From Thereva unica (taxonomy: Eukaryota > Arthropoda > Insecta > Diptera > Therevidae), in the NCBI GenBank assembly GCA_949987705.1, contig OX465281.1, forward strand, positions 80,380,543 through 80,444,542: a DNA stretch of 64,000 nucleotides. The letters run 5' to 3'. Shown in pieces: positions 10,500-22,192 of the stretch. Every line of letters starts with the position of its first letter. The stretch's first letter is position 1. A model generated the notes under the pieces. The model saw only the letters and a program-made list of their open reading frames with translations, did not search any database and was not told the DNA's origin. The position numbers and the translations under genes were made by a program.

Positions 10500-10760
10500 C
10501 TGTAAAAATTTTGTTAGAATTTGAAATTAACAAAGCAAAAAATTGAGGGTTATTGTAAATCTCACGCGATTTACAGTTATATTTTCAATTTTTGATGAAA
10601 AATGCGCCATTTTTTTATTAGCTTTTTCATTAAAATTGAAATTTCACGCTTTCTTTAAAATATTTTTTATTTTTTACTTTTCAGTACATTTTTTAGTTAA
10701 TGAAAAGAATTTTTTTTAAAAAATTTTTTTAACCATTTATTTTATTTTTCTATATGTCGA
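10500..10760 (+). repeat. Foldback-family fragment (one arm)
   Basis: Matches 4730-4875 and 34830-35060: 'gttagaatttgaaattaaca', 'ctcacgcgatttacag', 'attgaaatttcacgctttc', 'ttttttagttaatgaaaag'. Only one arm of the foldback is present. Confidence 0.8.
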
Positions 10761-10799
10761 CAAAATAATTATTGTTTAATTTCCTTCGGGGAATTTTGT

Positions 10800-11455
10800 T
10801 CTATATTAAACACAAGTTTTCGACGTGAATACGTCTGTAAATTTGCTTCCAGAACAAAAGCCGATGAGAACGAAATTATGGCGAAATTTGCAGCTCAAAA
10901 AACTATTGTTTATATCGAATAAAGAAATATACCATGACGTGGATGAAGAATCAAAGAATTTTATTGTTTACATTTAACTTCCCCGATATCAATGGCAACT
11001 TAACTTTTTATGTGCCTTATATTATCTTGATCTGTATGTGTGTGTAGTGTAAACAAATCTTGCAACTTGATTTTGACCCAGTTCCATATAACCGATCAAC
11101 TGCAAATTTTGCACATATACGTATAGTTCGCATGACAATACAAGTAGAATACAATACAATACAAGTATAGTTCGTGTGACAAGTAGAATACACTTCGCTA
11201 TGTGGAGTCTTTCAAAACCCAAAATGCGGCCAACACAAAATGGCGGCTTACCTTTTTCTTTACAACGCCCTTGGTATGGGTATCAAATGAAAATGTATGA
11301 CGAGAGTTCAGTAAGCTGTACGAGTATTATCCTTTGAATTAAAAAGCTACTTTACCGCCATTCTGAAAAGAAGTTAGGCATAAAATAGTATTAAAATATG
11401 CAAGCCATGAACCTTTCATTGGCAGCGAACAAATTGTTTTATTGTCACGGAATTA
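10800..11455 (+). repeat. Dispersed repeat, inverted copy at 29.35-29.88 kb
   Basis: Shares, in opposite orientation, 'gtctgtaaatttgcttccag', 'tatcgaataaagaaatatac', 'ccccgatatcaatggcaact', 'catgacaatac' and the 'atgggtatcaaatgaaa' module (11276-11292) with 29350-29880. No coding content. Confidence 0.8.
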
Positions 11456-11661
11456 ATACTATACAGGGTAAGTACTTTAACCAACGAGTGGGGAGCGATG
11501 CACAGGAGAGTTTATTTGGAGCACTCTCCCTTTACTGGAGTTTTCAACAAAAAAACCGGAAATTATCCTCGTGACAATAAAAGGTGACATTAGCATAACT
11601 AATAGCCCAGTTCTCTTTCGATGCGAAGAACAAGCAGCTTTTGGAAGTGGTTAGAATTCAG
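11456..11661. other. Unassigned spacer
   Basis: Short stretch between a dispersed repeat and the poly(T) of a minus-strand LINE. 'ggagagttt' and 'actctcc' near 11510-11530 form a short hairpin. Nothing else is recognised. Confidence 0.4.
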
Positions 11662-13845
11662 TTTTTTTTTTTTTTTTATATATGAAAAAACCAAGCTTAG
11701 GTGTAACCCTTTGTACTACCAGTCCGTCATGTCGTTCAGTTCATGGTGCAATGTCTAGTAGTAGCTTGGTTTGAAGAATAGAGGAGAAAAGGAAAGGTTA
11801 GAGGGGGTCTGGAGGGTGTAGAAGAAAATGACGATGAACCTCACGTTTGAACTCTAAGATGTTGTACGAGTTCGGAAATACCGACTGCGGGAGATCATTC
11901 CACAATCGAGTTGTTCTATTCATAAACGAACTTCTGAACCGTATTGTGCGTGAACGAGGGGGCTGTAGGGTATGGGGGTGAGCCGAGCGGGCAAGTCTTG
12001 TGTTGCGGGAAAAGTATTGCCGTGCAGGCAGGAGGTCCTGAATTTCGGTGGAACAGTCGCCATGGTAATAGCGATAAAGTATGGAGAGGGCTGCTACATT
12101 CCTACGGTGGCTCAAGGTGTCTATGGAGGCGCGAAAGGGGCCATCACCAATGAGTTTGAGGACACGATTTTGCACCTTGTCGAGACAAGCCAAGGTGGTT
12201 TTTGGGGCGCCTGCCCAGATATGTGAGTTGTATTCGAGGCGCGGCCGAATGTAGGATTTGTATATTGTAGCCAATGCGGCTGACTGGAGGAGGAACTTGC
12301 ATCTCTTGAGAAATCCAAGGCATTGGGAGGCTTGTTTGGCGATTTGGAATATGTGATCGTTCCATCGCAGATGCTCCGTTAAAGTTACCCCTAGGATGTT
12401 GAGAGTTGAGTCAGCCGTTAGATTCTCTCCATCCACCGAGACAGGAGGAAGGTCGGTACAATTTTTGTTGGAGATCAGACAGTGCTTCGTTTTTGTGGCA
12501 TTGAATTCGACGCGGTTCATTTCCGCCCCAATGAAGAATCGATTCGATATCCCGGTTGATCGAAGCCGACATCAGTTGACGGTGGTAAAGACAAGGTCTG
12601 GCACGTGCTTGTCTTATATTGTCGAAGGAGTAAGAGAAATTCAGAGTACCGTCATCAGCGAAGCAGTGAAGTGGGTTGGAGGGGATTGAGAGCAGATCAT
12701 TAATGAAGATTAGAAAGAGTGCGGGTGAAAGAATTGACCCCTGGGGAACTCCGGCCGAGATGGCGTGGGGGTTGGATTCGACGCCATCCAATACTACCTT
12801 GATTGAACGGCATGAAAGAAAGCTCTTAATCCAGTTCCTTAGAACTAAGTGTATACCAATAGCTTGGAGTTTATTCAACAGAGCTGGGTGCCATACTCTG
12901 TCAAAAGCCTTTGATATATCTAGAGCAACCAGGCTAGACTCACCAAAGCTGTGAATGCTTTGGTTGATACGCTCGGTTAAACACACAAGCAGATCGCCAG
13001 TAGACCGTTTAGATCTGAAGCCGTATTGCCTGTCGTGTATAATTTGGTTGGATTCTAGATATTTCATCAGCCTTTTATTGATTATTGTCTCCATGATTTT
13101 GGAGAGAACAGAAGTAATTGCTATTGGGCAGTAGTTTAAGGGGTCGCTGGCTTCACCTTTTTTTGGGATTGGCTGAACATGAGCTAGTTTCCAAGAGTCG
13201 GGATACACTCCGGAGAAGTAAGACAGGGCAAAAAGTTTGCGCAGAGGTTTAGCCAAAGGTGAGGCACATTTTTTAAGTACCATAGGGGGGATTTTGTCGG
13301 GACCAGTGGATTTGTTGGCGTCGAGTTCTTTGAGACACCTAAACACCTCGCGAGTCCTGAAGTGAACTCCGTCCATTGAGTGGGTGGTATTCTCGAGAGT
13401 GGGAGGTGACATAGCAGCATCGGGTAAAGAAGAATTTGCGGCGAACAGAGAAGCTAATAGGTCAGCCTTGGGTTTGCTTTCTGTTATCACTTCCTTGTTG
13501 TGAATAAAAGGAGGTGTTGAGGAGGAAGTAAAATTCTTCTTGATGGAAGTTACCAAGGACCAGAAGTTTTTGCTGCCTGTAGTGGAGTTAAGAATCTTAC
13601 TTCTCAATCTATCATCAAATGATGATTTGACTTTCCTGATGATGGAGTTACAGGAGTTTCTAAGTCTGACGTACTCACGACGAAGTGGCTCATTAGGGGA
13701 ACGTCTGTATGCTCTATAGGCGGCTTCTTTAGCTTTGATTGCGTTCATACATTCCCCATTGAACCATTTGTTTGGCCTAGGCTTCACAGATTTGGTAGAG
13801 TGAGGGGGGGACTGCTTTGGGGAACCAACTCTCGGGCTTGGCTAA
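11662..13845 (-). mobile_element. CR1/Jockey-like LINE, 5'-truncated (copy 2)
   Basis: A poly(T) run at 11662-11678 marks the poly(A) tail of a minus-strand LINE, followed (upstream on minus) by a 3' UTR with 'ccaagcttaggtgtaacc' and 'ctttgtactaccagtccg'. Its coding part ends near 13800, where similarity to the longer copy at 40.3-43.8 kb stops, so the endonuclease is absent. Same family as 40346-43768 but clearly diverged (about 70 percent identity by eye in RT). Confidence 0.85.
11798..13787 (-). pseudogene. LINE ORF2 RT domain, one frameshift
   Basis: Reverse transcriptase of a CR1/Jockey-type LINE. From 13787 downward: 'MKPRPNKWFNGECMNAIKAK', 'LKELDANKSTGPDKIPPMVL', 'DSWKLAHVQPIPKKGEASDP', 'RQYGFRSKRSTGDLLVCLTE', 'LVALDISKAFDRVWH', 'ISAGVPQGSILSPALFLIFI' and the catalytic box 'FADDGTLN' (F in place of the usual Y). 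A frame change near 12530, just after the 'SILHWGG' stretch, separates this from the C-terminal frame (11798-12520) with 'EFNATKTKHCLIS' and 'LRWNDHIFQIAKQASQCLGF'. The EN domain is missing. Confidence 0.85.
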
Positions 13846-13995
13846 AAAAATCAAACAATTTTTTTTCTTTTTTAAAAAGGTTTTTTATAATGTTCCTAAA
13901 ACGCTTTTGAGGAGCGTAAAAACGTAGGCTCCCTGCAATGACAGGCAATATTAAAAAATGAATGGACTAAAAAGCACGAAATAAGAAAACAATTT

Positions 13996-14350
13996 AAAAC
14001 CCGACTTCAGAAAAAACCATTCCCGCGATGCACAAAAAAGGATGAAATAATTGTTTGTTATTCTTAACAAGATCAATCCAATCAGAATGGATCTAGAAAG
14101 AAGAATCACTTTTGAAGACGGTGCCAGGTAGTAGTTGACTTTGATTGCACTAACTATTGCTTCGGAAATTGTTTTCATTTCTTTGTTAGGCTTATGCCCT
14201 TAATATATCACCCACATGTGTTAGCACCGTCTTCAAAAGTGATTCTTCTTTCTAGATCCGTTCTGATTGGATTGATGTTGTTAAGAATTACAAACAATTA
14301 TTTCATCCTTTTTTGTGCATCGCGGGAATGGTTTTTTTCGGTTTTTAAAA
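13996..14350. repeat. 355-bp foldback element
   Basis: Left arm 'aaaacccgacttcagaaaaa' with 'cattcccgcgatgcac' and 'ggatctagaaagaagaatca' (13996-14128). The right arm repeats these in reverse complement (14226-14345). Arms are about 120 bp, the centre about 95 bp. A single arm of the same family lies at 29229-29346. Confidence 0.85.
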
Positions 14351-14973
14351 TTTTTATTTCCGTTTGCTCTATACTGCATTAAATCCTTTACACCATTTCA
14401 GTAACCACGATAAATTAAAAAAATTAAAATTATTGAGCATTTACTGCAATTTTGTGCTTCTAGTAATATTGGCTTCGCCGGTCACCGTTGACCCACGGCG
14501 CTACGAACAAACTCAGTGCCGGTCACCGGTGACCCTGGTGGCTTTCAACGTGTTAAAGAGCATGATAACAATATATAAAAAAGCCTAAAACTGCTAAAAA
14601 ATATGTACATCCATATTTGTGATACAGTTTCTAATTTATCTCCTATTAGTGCAAGCTCGACTGATGGGCTGTGGTAAGTACCTAAGTATTGGCCAAGCAT
14701 TGGGTATTGGCTTTAACTTTTAATAAAAATATTATCGATTTTTACCCAATCCGAGAAAATATTAGTCAGTGTATTTTTTAGTAATATAAATATTAATCCA
14801 TGAAATTAACGAATTTATTCCTAATAGCGGTTTTATTACTATAGCAGTTTATTGCATTTGGATCCGTTCAATGTTTTTAATTTATAATGTAATATGATTA
14901 TGGTGCAGCGTTTAAAATCAAAAAAGCATGTGTGATATCAGAGCTTTAATATAATATCATTGATGAACGAACA
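14351..14973 (+). promoter_or_regulatory. Upstream region of MED28
   Basis: The ~600 bp before the MED28 start codon has no TE signature that I recognise except near its left edge. A near-palindrome 'gccggtcaccggtgaccc' lies at about 14518-14535. 'tatcgatt' at 14733-14740 matches 7 of 8 bases of the Drosophila DRE (TATCGATA), a common housekeeping promoter element. No TATA box at a sensible distance. Transcription start not determinable. Confidence 0.35.
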
Positions 14974-15033
14974 ATGGCATCTTCATCAAATGAAAATGGG
15001 AACCTGATGGATGAATTTGAAGAGGCATTTCAG
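14974..15033 (+). CDS. MED28: Mediator subunit 28, exon 1
   Basis: ATG at 14974 in good context (acgaacaATGgc) starts a 20-codon exon. It encodes an acidic N-terminus ('NGNLMDEFEEAFQ') like insect MED28, and a GT donor (gtacat) follows directly at 15034. Phase 0 matches exon 2 at 37465, where the reading continues as A-C-L-H-T-L-T-K-Q-E, the order found in fly MED28. MED28 is a head-module subunit of Mediator, the nuclear coactivator bridging transcription factors and RNA polymerase II. Recognition rests on recall of fly MED28; a protein search would settle it. Confidence 0.85.
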
Positions 15034-15139
15034 GTACATAAAATTGTCACGGATGTAGAACTGACAGAAGTGAAGATTTTTATTAGAATATGATAATTCA
15101 ATGCAGTTGGTGCTATGACGTTTTTCAACTTTAGTTTCA

Positions 15140-15505
15140 TATAGCTGCGTTTATGCCGGAGCTATTTTAGAATTACTGGAAACGATAGCGACAAGAGCTT
15201 AATGAAGTACATACTTCACACCAAGTTCTGATTTTTATCGTGGCTAAAATGTAGCCCTGTTCATTTACAGCTGCGCTACGGCAAAAACACTTTGGCTGTG
15301 CTGAAAAAAAACTCAACTGAACGAAGTAAAACGATAAATAAATAAAAACAGATGTACGAGAAACCTAATATTAATAAGAGAATTCTTTGTTGCTTTTTTT
15401 ACAAGTAATGATAAATGTTAAGCGATACGGTAAATGCAATAGCCAAATTGGGAGCTCTATTTTAGTTATTTAAAAGTAGCTCCGACATAAACGCTGTAGA
15501 TATTT
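15140..15505. repeat. Imperfect inverted repeat
   Basis: 'gctgcgtttatgccggagct' with 'attttag' (about 15152-15172) is mirrored by 'agctccgacataaacgctg' (about 15476-15500). The remaining interior is AT-rich. Likely a decayed MITE; arms are under 50 bp and imperfect. Confidence 0.5.
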
Positions 15506-15779
15506 ATTCGTGGTAAGTTATTGAAGGCTTGCTGCATCCAATTCACTCATGTGTCCGCAGTAGGGTATAGTTGAAACCTTTATTTTAAAATGTACTATAA
15601 TTTCTAACTGCTCCAAGCTTTTAAAAAACAAAATTTTTCTTAACCAGTAACCTACAATTTCTTTTATTTACAATATAATTATGTCATGTTCTTGTAAGGT
15701 CAATGCTATATATTATGATATTTATTATTTACAATGATAGGGTTAAAAGTAAACTGAAAACGTATACACACTAATACCA

Positions 15780-16450
15780 GCGAGCAATAATAATAAGAGT
15801 GATTCCAGCAGGAAATTTGGGAGATATGAATAAATGAGCCATCCTAAATAGGGGGTTTAGACCGTAGTCTGCGTTTATGTTTCATTAGGTGGCGAGTTCC
15901 TTTTCTGTTTTTTTTACTATTTCGTACTCATGAGTACTCGGACTTCTGCTTTATTCGGAATGCGTCATTCTGCATCTATCCGCAGCGCGAAGTGCGGTGA
16001 AAAAATGGTGAACTCAAATTTATTTCCTAAAAATAATGTTAAATTAAAAATATTTGAAAAACGTAAGCATGTTCTCTTCTTATGCAATATTGTCCTAGAA
16101 ATAATTGAAAGATAAAAAGGAGACCTCTATTTCATACAACCTGGAAACTCAAGACGAGATCTTTAATTTCAGTCTACTCAACTCTATTGGGAGTTTTATA
16201 GGAATACTTTCTTTAGGCATTTTTGTAAGTCTAAAGGACACCTCTCTTCCAATGACATGGTAATGTTAAAATGGTGTCAAAGGGAGACATTTCGGAGGTA
16301 TTACATCTCTTTTAGGAGACATCAAACATTACTCGAGGAAGACTCTTTTCTGTTTGGATGAGCTAGACCAAATTTTTAAAAATGTTTCATTGGCTTTGAG
16401 ATCAGATCGGTTGATAAAAATTTTAATGTGAGTGAAAAAGTCCAAGACTT
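15780..16450 (+). repeat. Repeat split by a ~550-bp insertion; intact copy at 33.56 kb
   Basis: 'agcgagcaataataataaga' (15780 onward) and 'gatgagctagaccaaattt' to 'gagtgaaaaagtc' (16358-16445) are contiguous at 33560-33665. The segment 15810-16357 is therefore an insertion into this copy (or a deletion in the other). The inserted segment has no obvious terminal repeats and no recognisable protein. Confidence 0.65.
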
Positions 16451-16504
16451 TGCATTTTACTAAGCCAATGACCCATAGCATATATATCAAATTGCTAAGC
16501 TTTG

Positions 16505-16737
16505 GCTTATTCACAAACACCCGCTCAGTCGCCAGAGTTGAATGTCATCGAACATGTCTGGGAAGAATTAGCGAGGCGGACCTATACCAAAAATTTCAAT
16601 AATATTGAACAATTAAAAGATTGTTTAAAAACGGAATGGAATAATATTCCAAGCTCATTTTGTGAAGGATTAGTTAAATCCAAACGACGAAGGTTGCAAG
16701 CCGTTATCGACGCCAAAGGGTATGCAACAAAATATTA
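16505..16737 (+). pseudogene. Tc1-like transposase C-terminal fragment
   Basis: About 77 residues carry the Tc1 C-terminal signature 'SPELNVIEHVWEELARR' (SPDLNPIE.LW box, containing the last acidic catalytic region), then 'LKTEWNNIP' and 'RRRLQAVIDAKGYATKY', the usual Tc1 transposase ending. The upstream catalytic domain and DNA-binding helices are absent. A relic in MED28 intron 1, sense to the gene. Family call is strong. Confidence 0.85.
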
Positions 16738-17142
16738 AAATGTATAACTATAGTTCATTGATTATAGAGTAAGTAGATATGGACAAACATTTTTCCAGCT
16801 GGTGTGTTAGATGGCGATAATTACACTGATTTAAGTTTTAGGGCTGCAAATTTCTGTTGTAAACCTTTAAAATCAATGGGAATGGGGTTTCAAAATTAGT
16901 TTAATAATATTAATTTTTTATTAGTGCATAATAATCATGAAATACACAATTTTTTTCAATTTTGATATATTTTAGTAAAACATTTCAAAGCCCTTGACGC
17001 ATGTTGGAAGAAAAGCCAAAAGTTTCAGATCTAAAAATAGATTCCTGTGCGGGTATTTCTTTTGTTTTGTTTTTGAAGGGGGTAAGTGGGCTGAAATTAT
17101 GATGATTTCTTGGTCGGTGGCTAAAATTTATCAATGAAGAAA

Positions 17143-18147
17143 TAGTCCATGGAAATGGTACTTTAACACTGCAAAAATGCAGGACAAGGTTTTATTTTGG
17201 GATGTGTAGGGGGGGGGGTCTATGTGAGCTTAAGTTTGAGTTTTCGGGATTCTAACCCCCCCATTTGGCCGCTATCTTCGAAAACGTATGCAAATGGTCT
17301 TTCCACTATATCTCCGAAACGGTACATCTTACCGAAAATTTGCAAAGACACTTTTTATTTAGAATTAAATAATCTACAATTTATTAGTTAGAAATTTTGT
17401 GGTAAAATGAATAATTAAGAAGTTCTAAGCCTTAGAACACAAAAATTAGTCACAATATTTTCTTTTAAAGGCTATAACTTTTTTTCCTTCAACTTTAACA
17501 AAAAAAATATTAGCAAGTTTTTTTGTAGAGGGTTTCATTAGGAATAAGTTACATTCATTACTTTTTTAATTTCATTCACTACGAAGGGTTTTACAGCGCC
17601 CCGAAGGTATGAAAGTGACAGATTTTCTGAATATTTTATTACAATTTTACCTCCTAGAAATTATCAATAACAGCTAGCAAGTATAAATAATGAATGAATG
17701 ACTATACGTTATGAGAAATGCCGATGTTTGAGTAATGTAATAAAATTGTTTCGCATTTTTTTGCGGGTTTTATTGCTGTTATGCCATGTTTTATAAGGTG
17801 CGATATGGTTTAAAATGAAATTCTTTGAATAATTACATGCGTTACTCCAATTTTTTAAAATAGTTTGTTATGTTAACTATCTAGCAACATACGGGCGTAT
17901 TCATTTTATGACAAGCGTTTGCAAATTGTATAACTCATTTCCACACCACCTGCGAGGTAAAGTTTGTCGGTGCGGAGATATAGTGGAAAAACCATTTGCA
18001 CACGTTTTCCAAGATACCGGCCAAATGGGGGGGGGGTTAGAATTCCGAAAACTCAAACTTAAGCTCACATAGAACCCCCCTACACATCCCAAAAATAAAA
18101 CCTTGTCCTGCATTTTTGCAATGTTAAAGTACCATTTCCATGTACTA
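17143..18147. mobile_element. 1-kb foldback element with ~230-bp arms
   Basis: The left arm 'catggaaatggtactttaac' with 'aaatgcaggacaaggtttta', a G-run and 'gccgctatcttcgaaaac' is matched in reverse complement by 17930-18142. Inner ~500 bp is AT-rich without coding content. The second copy of the surrounding repeat (22.6 kb) lacks it, which supports insertion. The target duplication is unclear. Confidence 0.8.
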
Positions 18148-18444
18148 AAATTAATGAATGGGAAGAGAGATTTAATAGGAAATTTTGCATCGCGTTTTTT
18201 TATTGTGATAAAAATAAAATAGGTATTTTTTGAATAAAAATTCTAGTTTTTGTGTATTGATTTTATTATTGCTTATCAAGAAAATTTAAGAAATTTAGTT
18301 TGGGTAAACTTTCTCAAAACATAAATAGCTTACAATCATAGAAAACAAAATACATAAAGCTTTCAATAATATAAAACAATAAAAAAACTCAGAAATTTCG
18401 TTTAAAACCCTACTTAATATTTCTAAAGACTAGGTAGTCGAATC

Positions 18445-19130
18445 AATCAATGAAGAACAGCTCTTATTTTGAAAGTTTTTTTGAAATGTATTAAGGGTAA
18501 TTGTTTTTTATCAGACCGCCTCTCACTCCTCCGCTCTGGGCGCAACAGCAAAAAGGTCGCGCCCTCCTCCGAAAATATGGTAGAGATTAGGTGAGGGAGT
18601 TGTTGGGGCGCACAATACAGAGTCAAAGTCATTGCTAAAATAACTATGTAGTTATTAAACTGCTATTTAAAAAAAATTACTTGTAAAAAAGTGAATTTCC
18701 ACCCTGAATAATCTTTTAATTATTAAAAACAAATCAGTCTGGATACATTATTCAACTGGAAGCCTGCCGTAAAAACCCATAATTAGTGGTGAGGGACTAC
18801 AAAACTTCACTTGTTTTGTGATGGCAAAAATATTGCAAACATGTTGGAGTTCTTGATGTTCAGGTTGCAATGAGAGCCAATATGAAAGAAGAGAGTTCTA
18901 GATGTAGTCATATTATGCAGCAATAAGCATGCTTTGGACGACAAGACCTAGAAAGCACAAACGAAGAAAAATCTAGAATAGAAAACTCTAATATGTATAA
19001 ATTAGTAGAAAATTGTAAGATCTTCATGATATTCAATATCACCGACGCTGGAAATGTGCGCATAAACATGAACATGAATGTGCGCATAAACGAACAGGCA
19101 TTCCGTTGGCCTTTTCAAATATCAAAGTAA
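18445..19130. other. Non-coding part of repeat R copy 1
   Basis: Corresponds block by block to 22850-23060 and 23290-23790 ('cttactggaagcct..cgt', 'gatgttcaggttgcaa'). No gene is seen. Confidence 0.5.
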
Positions 19131-19154
19131 GAACAAAAGCCTCTTTCGTGTTGA

Positions 19155-20208
19155 CTTGTTACCGTACTCCTCCGAAACGGGTTGACCAATTTGCATGAAA
19201 TTTTTTGTGTATATTTGGTAGGTCTGAGAATAGGTCGTAGGCTATTTTTTATACCTTTAACCAAAAGCTGCAAAATCCAAAAAAATGGTAATTTTCACTT
19301 CATTTTAGTTTCAATAGCTTCATGGCCTACCTATTGTTTGACAAATGTAAAATTGTCATTAAGTCCGTATGACACTTCTTTTTTTTCGTATTTTTAATGC
19401 ATAAAAAATGAAGTTAGAAAGGTATGAATATTTTCCAATGTAGAAAAGCTATTAGTGTAAGTAAGTCAACAGTAAGTGTCAAAAATATAAAAATTTCATT
19501 AAAAATGCGAACCTGTCAAAAATATACATTAAAAATGTAAATTTTTTACATTTTTAAGATTCTTGGAGAATTTTTTGACAGTTCTGCATTAAACAGCTGA
19601 TACATATTTGAGAAATTTACTTTTTTGTGAGCAATTTAACAAGTAAATACATACGTTATAAATGAATTAGAATCAAAGGCAATGTGATCATTTTTTTAAA
19701 AATTCATGCGCATTAATGTCCAAGAAGAAGTAAGATTTGATTAATTTATTTCTGTTTCATTCTCATAAAAGTCTGGTTATCTTATTCTCACATGACTCGA
19801 TTTAACGCATTAAAAATACGGAAAAAAAAAGAAGTGTCATAGGGGCTTTAAATTGAATCATTACATTTAATGAAAATTTCAAATTTACGCAGCTGTCAAA
19901 CAATAGGTAGGCCATGACGCTATTGAAACTAAAATGATCCATGGCGGCCGTCTCAAGAGGGCGGTGTACCACTTTCTTCACAACCACCTCGACATGGGTA
20001 TCAAATGAAAGGGTATGATAAGTAGAATACAATAAGCAATGTAGTAGACTCAATATACCGATTCATGGCGGCCGACGCAAGACCCATGTTCTTTGAGGCA
20101 TTTCATCTGTGTAAAATTCATATCTCGAAAAATATTAAGTCAATGGATGGTTTTTGTTGTTTACTATTGACTTATGGGTGCAGCGTAGGCGCACCGGGTC
20201 CCAGCTAG
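19155..20208 (+). mobile_element. Non-autonomous Helitron A, 5' end degraded
   Basis: Shares 'ttgttaccgtactcctccga' and 'aacgggttgaccaatttgc' with Helitron C and ends exactly like it: hairpin 'ggtgcagcgtaggcgcacc' followed by 'gggtcccagctag', with host T at 20209. It has one copy of the 128-bp internal unit. The true 5' TC terminus is not recognisable, the flanking repeat R continuing almost to 19155. A TTAA-flanked MITE is nested inside. No Rep/helicase. Confidence 0.8.
19363..19847. mobile_element. 485-bp MITE with TTAA target duplication
   Basis: Flanked by TTAA at 19359-19362 and 19848-19851. Ends 'gtccgtatgacacttcttt' and (reverse complement of the right end) 'agcccctatgacacttcttt' are inverted. 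Helitrons B and C carry the uninterrupted 'gtcattaaattgaatc' at the corresponding place, giving two empty-site controls. TTAA duplication indicates piggyBac- or Kolobok-type mobilisation. No coding content. Confidence 0.9.
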
Positions 20209-20210
20209 TA

Positions 20211-20512
20211 TCTTATATTACATTCGCGGTGTTGAATATTTAATGTTTGATAAATGTTGAATATTTAATGTTTGGGCGGTGATAGAATTAAAAGTGATTA
20301 TATATTATGAAATTATAACTGCAGAATACCTCTATTCTTGTTCACTTTTTCTTTCACACCTTTCTGCACTTATATATTTCATAATAATTCCATAATATAA
20401 TATATTCATCACTTTAAAATCACTTTTAATTCTATCACCACGCAAAACATTAAATATTCAACATTTTTTCGTAAACAAACAACGAAAAAACACCGCGAAT
20501 GTAATATAAGAC
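20211..20512. mobile_element. 300-bp foldback MITE next to Helitron A
   Basis: 'cttatattacattcgcggtg' at the left is matched by 'caccgcgaatgtaatataag' at the right. The inner arms continue with 'gtgatagaattaaaagtgat' and its complement, so nearly the whole element folds. It starts within 3 bp of the Helitron's 3' CTAG-T end. Confidence 0.85.
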
Positions 20513-20985
20513 ATGATCCCGATAACAATTAACACCCTTTAAAGACACTTAATCACTTTTTTTTAATTTTTTTTAATAAAACCACTAACGAACTAATTAC
20601 ATGTAATCTATGTGCAGTTAAAAGTAATAAAATATAATATTTTACCACTTTTTACTGCAAAACTATAACCAAAACGGCCCCGAACTTATTCCGCGCCATG
20701 TTTATTCTAACCAAATGTCAGATTTGTCGACTGACTTCAGCTATGGTTGTATTAGTTCAAGAGAGAACTTCATGCCCCCAACTTCATGTTAGGCGCAAAC
20801 AAGACTCGCGAGACTCGCTCTCGTAGGAACTCGTTATTTAATATACAATGTAACCGATGCGAGACGTTTATTCAGTCAGCTGATTTCACAATAAGTATAT
20901 TTGAGGATATTTTATAACTTTAAAAGAATTTGTATACGATAAGATTCTGCATTTTTAATTTTTGGCAAAATTAAAATAAAAAAAA
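20513..20985. other. Unassigned intron sequence
   Basis: AT-rich; no coding sequence or repeat partner recognised. Confidence 0.4.
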
Positions 20986-20995
20986 CAATATGAAT

Positions 20996-21455
20996 AAACT
21001 CGACTGCTACCATCATGGAGGCTATACAAGGAGATATAACTCTTATGGGGAAAATAACCGGAAATTGATGCGTAGCAGAAACTAAGCTTCTAGTTCATTG
21101 TTGGCCGCAGATGTCGCTTAAAGCTGACGTGCCTCACATGAAGTTAGCTGAATTTTACCCATTTCGAAGATTTCTTCAAAATTGTCAGCCGAAATGCAAA
21201 AAAAATCATTGGGAATTAATAAAAATTCATTGGAAAATCCATAAAATGGTTGAATACGAAAAATCAGAAGCTGATTTTTCAAGTTAGGCGCAAACATAAA
21301 ATATCTTAATAGTTAACGAAATTGGCCATGAACCGGATGAATATAATCGGCCATGTTTGGGGTACATGTGACTGTGGCGCCCTCATTAATCAAACGGAGT
21401 GACAACACGGAGTTATATCTCCTTGTATAGTCTCCCTGGCTACCATATAATATAA
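20996..21455. mobile_element. ~455-bp TIR element (family T)
   Basis: 'gaggctatacaaggagatat' (from about 21017) is inverted at 'atatctccttgtatagtctc' (to about 21437), extended by 'ctaccat' on both sides. The right part ('catgaaccggatgaatata', 'gcgccctcattaatcaaacg') is repeated at 31626-31740 and, reversed and weaker, at 28795-28870, so it is a family with three members here. Confidence 0.75.
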
Positions 21456-22192
21456 ATTTGACGTTTAATATCACTTCGTAGCCGCGTCAAATCTTAGAAT
21501 ACAAAACTATAGGAAGGGCCCTCGCCGAATTAAAGCGTAGTGAAATTCGTTTTCTATGAGTGCCCACGCTTTGGTAGTTGTTTGTACACTACAAGCGTAA
21601 AAACCGAGTGGAATAGAGGAGGGGCAAGAGCGAGTTCAAATAATGAGTTATCTAAAATAAAATCTTGCCCCCAGAAATGAACTTTTTACACGGCGTCACT
21701 CCGAAATCGAATCAGCTGTTCCCCCTGAATTTTGCGTTGGGTTGGTTAATGTAAAAAAAAAATTCAAGCAAATAAAATTTACATTTTTTGAACATATTTA
21801 TTAATGTAAATATCTAATATATGTGTATAGGAACTATATTATTTAGCACATTCACCTAAAGAACGATTTTTCTCACGCAAATTTCGATTTATTCCTACAT
21901 TCACAAACTGCACACAAAACGTCGTTTGTGGAGAAGAGGGTGAGAGAGGACGAAGGGGTGGGCAGAGTTTTTGAACCAATTCTTTGACTGGATTTCCGAG
22001 TCAACTCTTTAACAGCTGTGTGGTTGTTGTTGTTTTTTCTCTCTGGAAGAATAGTGGGAAACAGCAGAAAAGTGAATTAAGATTAAAAACAACAACAACA
22101 AACAAAGCATTCTGACGTATAGTTGGTTGGAAAATTTGGCTCGTGTGAAAGCCCATGCAATTTTTCACCCAACTTCAAAAATGAATGAACGA
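21456..22192. other. Unassigned intron sequence
   Basis: No open frame with recognisable domain; contains short 'ttgttgttgtt' and 'aacaacaacaaaca' runs near 22025 and 22090 that are complementary. No further feature seen. Confidence 0.4.

Larger units (their letters stand above)
16752..19154 (+). repeat. Direct repeat R, copy 1, with nested foldback
   Basis: Starts 'cattgattatagagtaagta' and shares ordered blocks with 22193-23790: 'gatatggacaaaca', 'catttcaaagcccttgacgc', 'gatttcttggtcggtggct', 'aatgaatgggaagag', 'aacccataattagtgg', 'cgaagaaaaatc'. Neither copy codes for a recognisable protein. The start motif also occurs inverted at 27845-27880, hinting that it is an element terminus. Copy 1 is enlarged by the foldback at 17143-18147 and is cut on its right by a Helitron. 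Confidence 0.75.

Noticed and set aside
11944..12954. Plus-strand frames opposite the LINE RT (69-97 codons)
   Set aside because: Antisense shadows of the minus-strand reverse transcriptase; same for 41349-42671 and 23878-24673.
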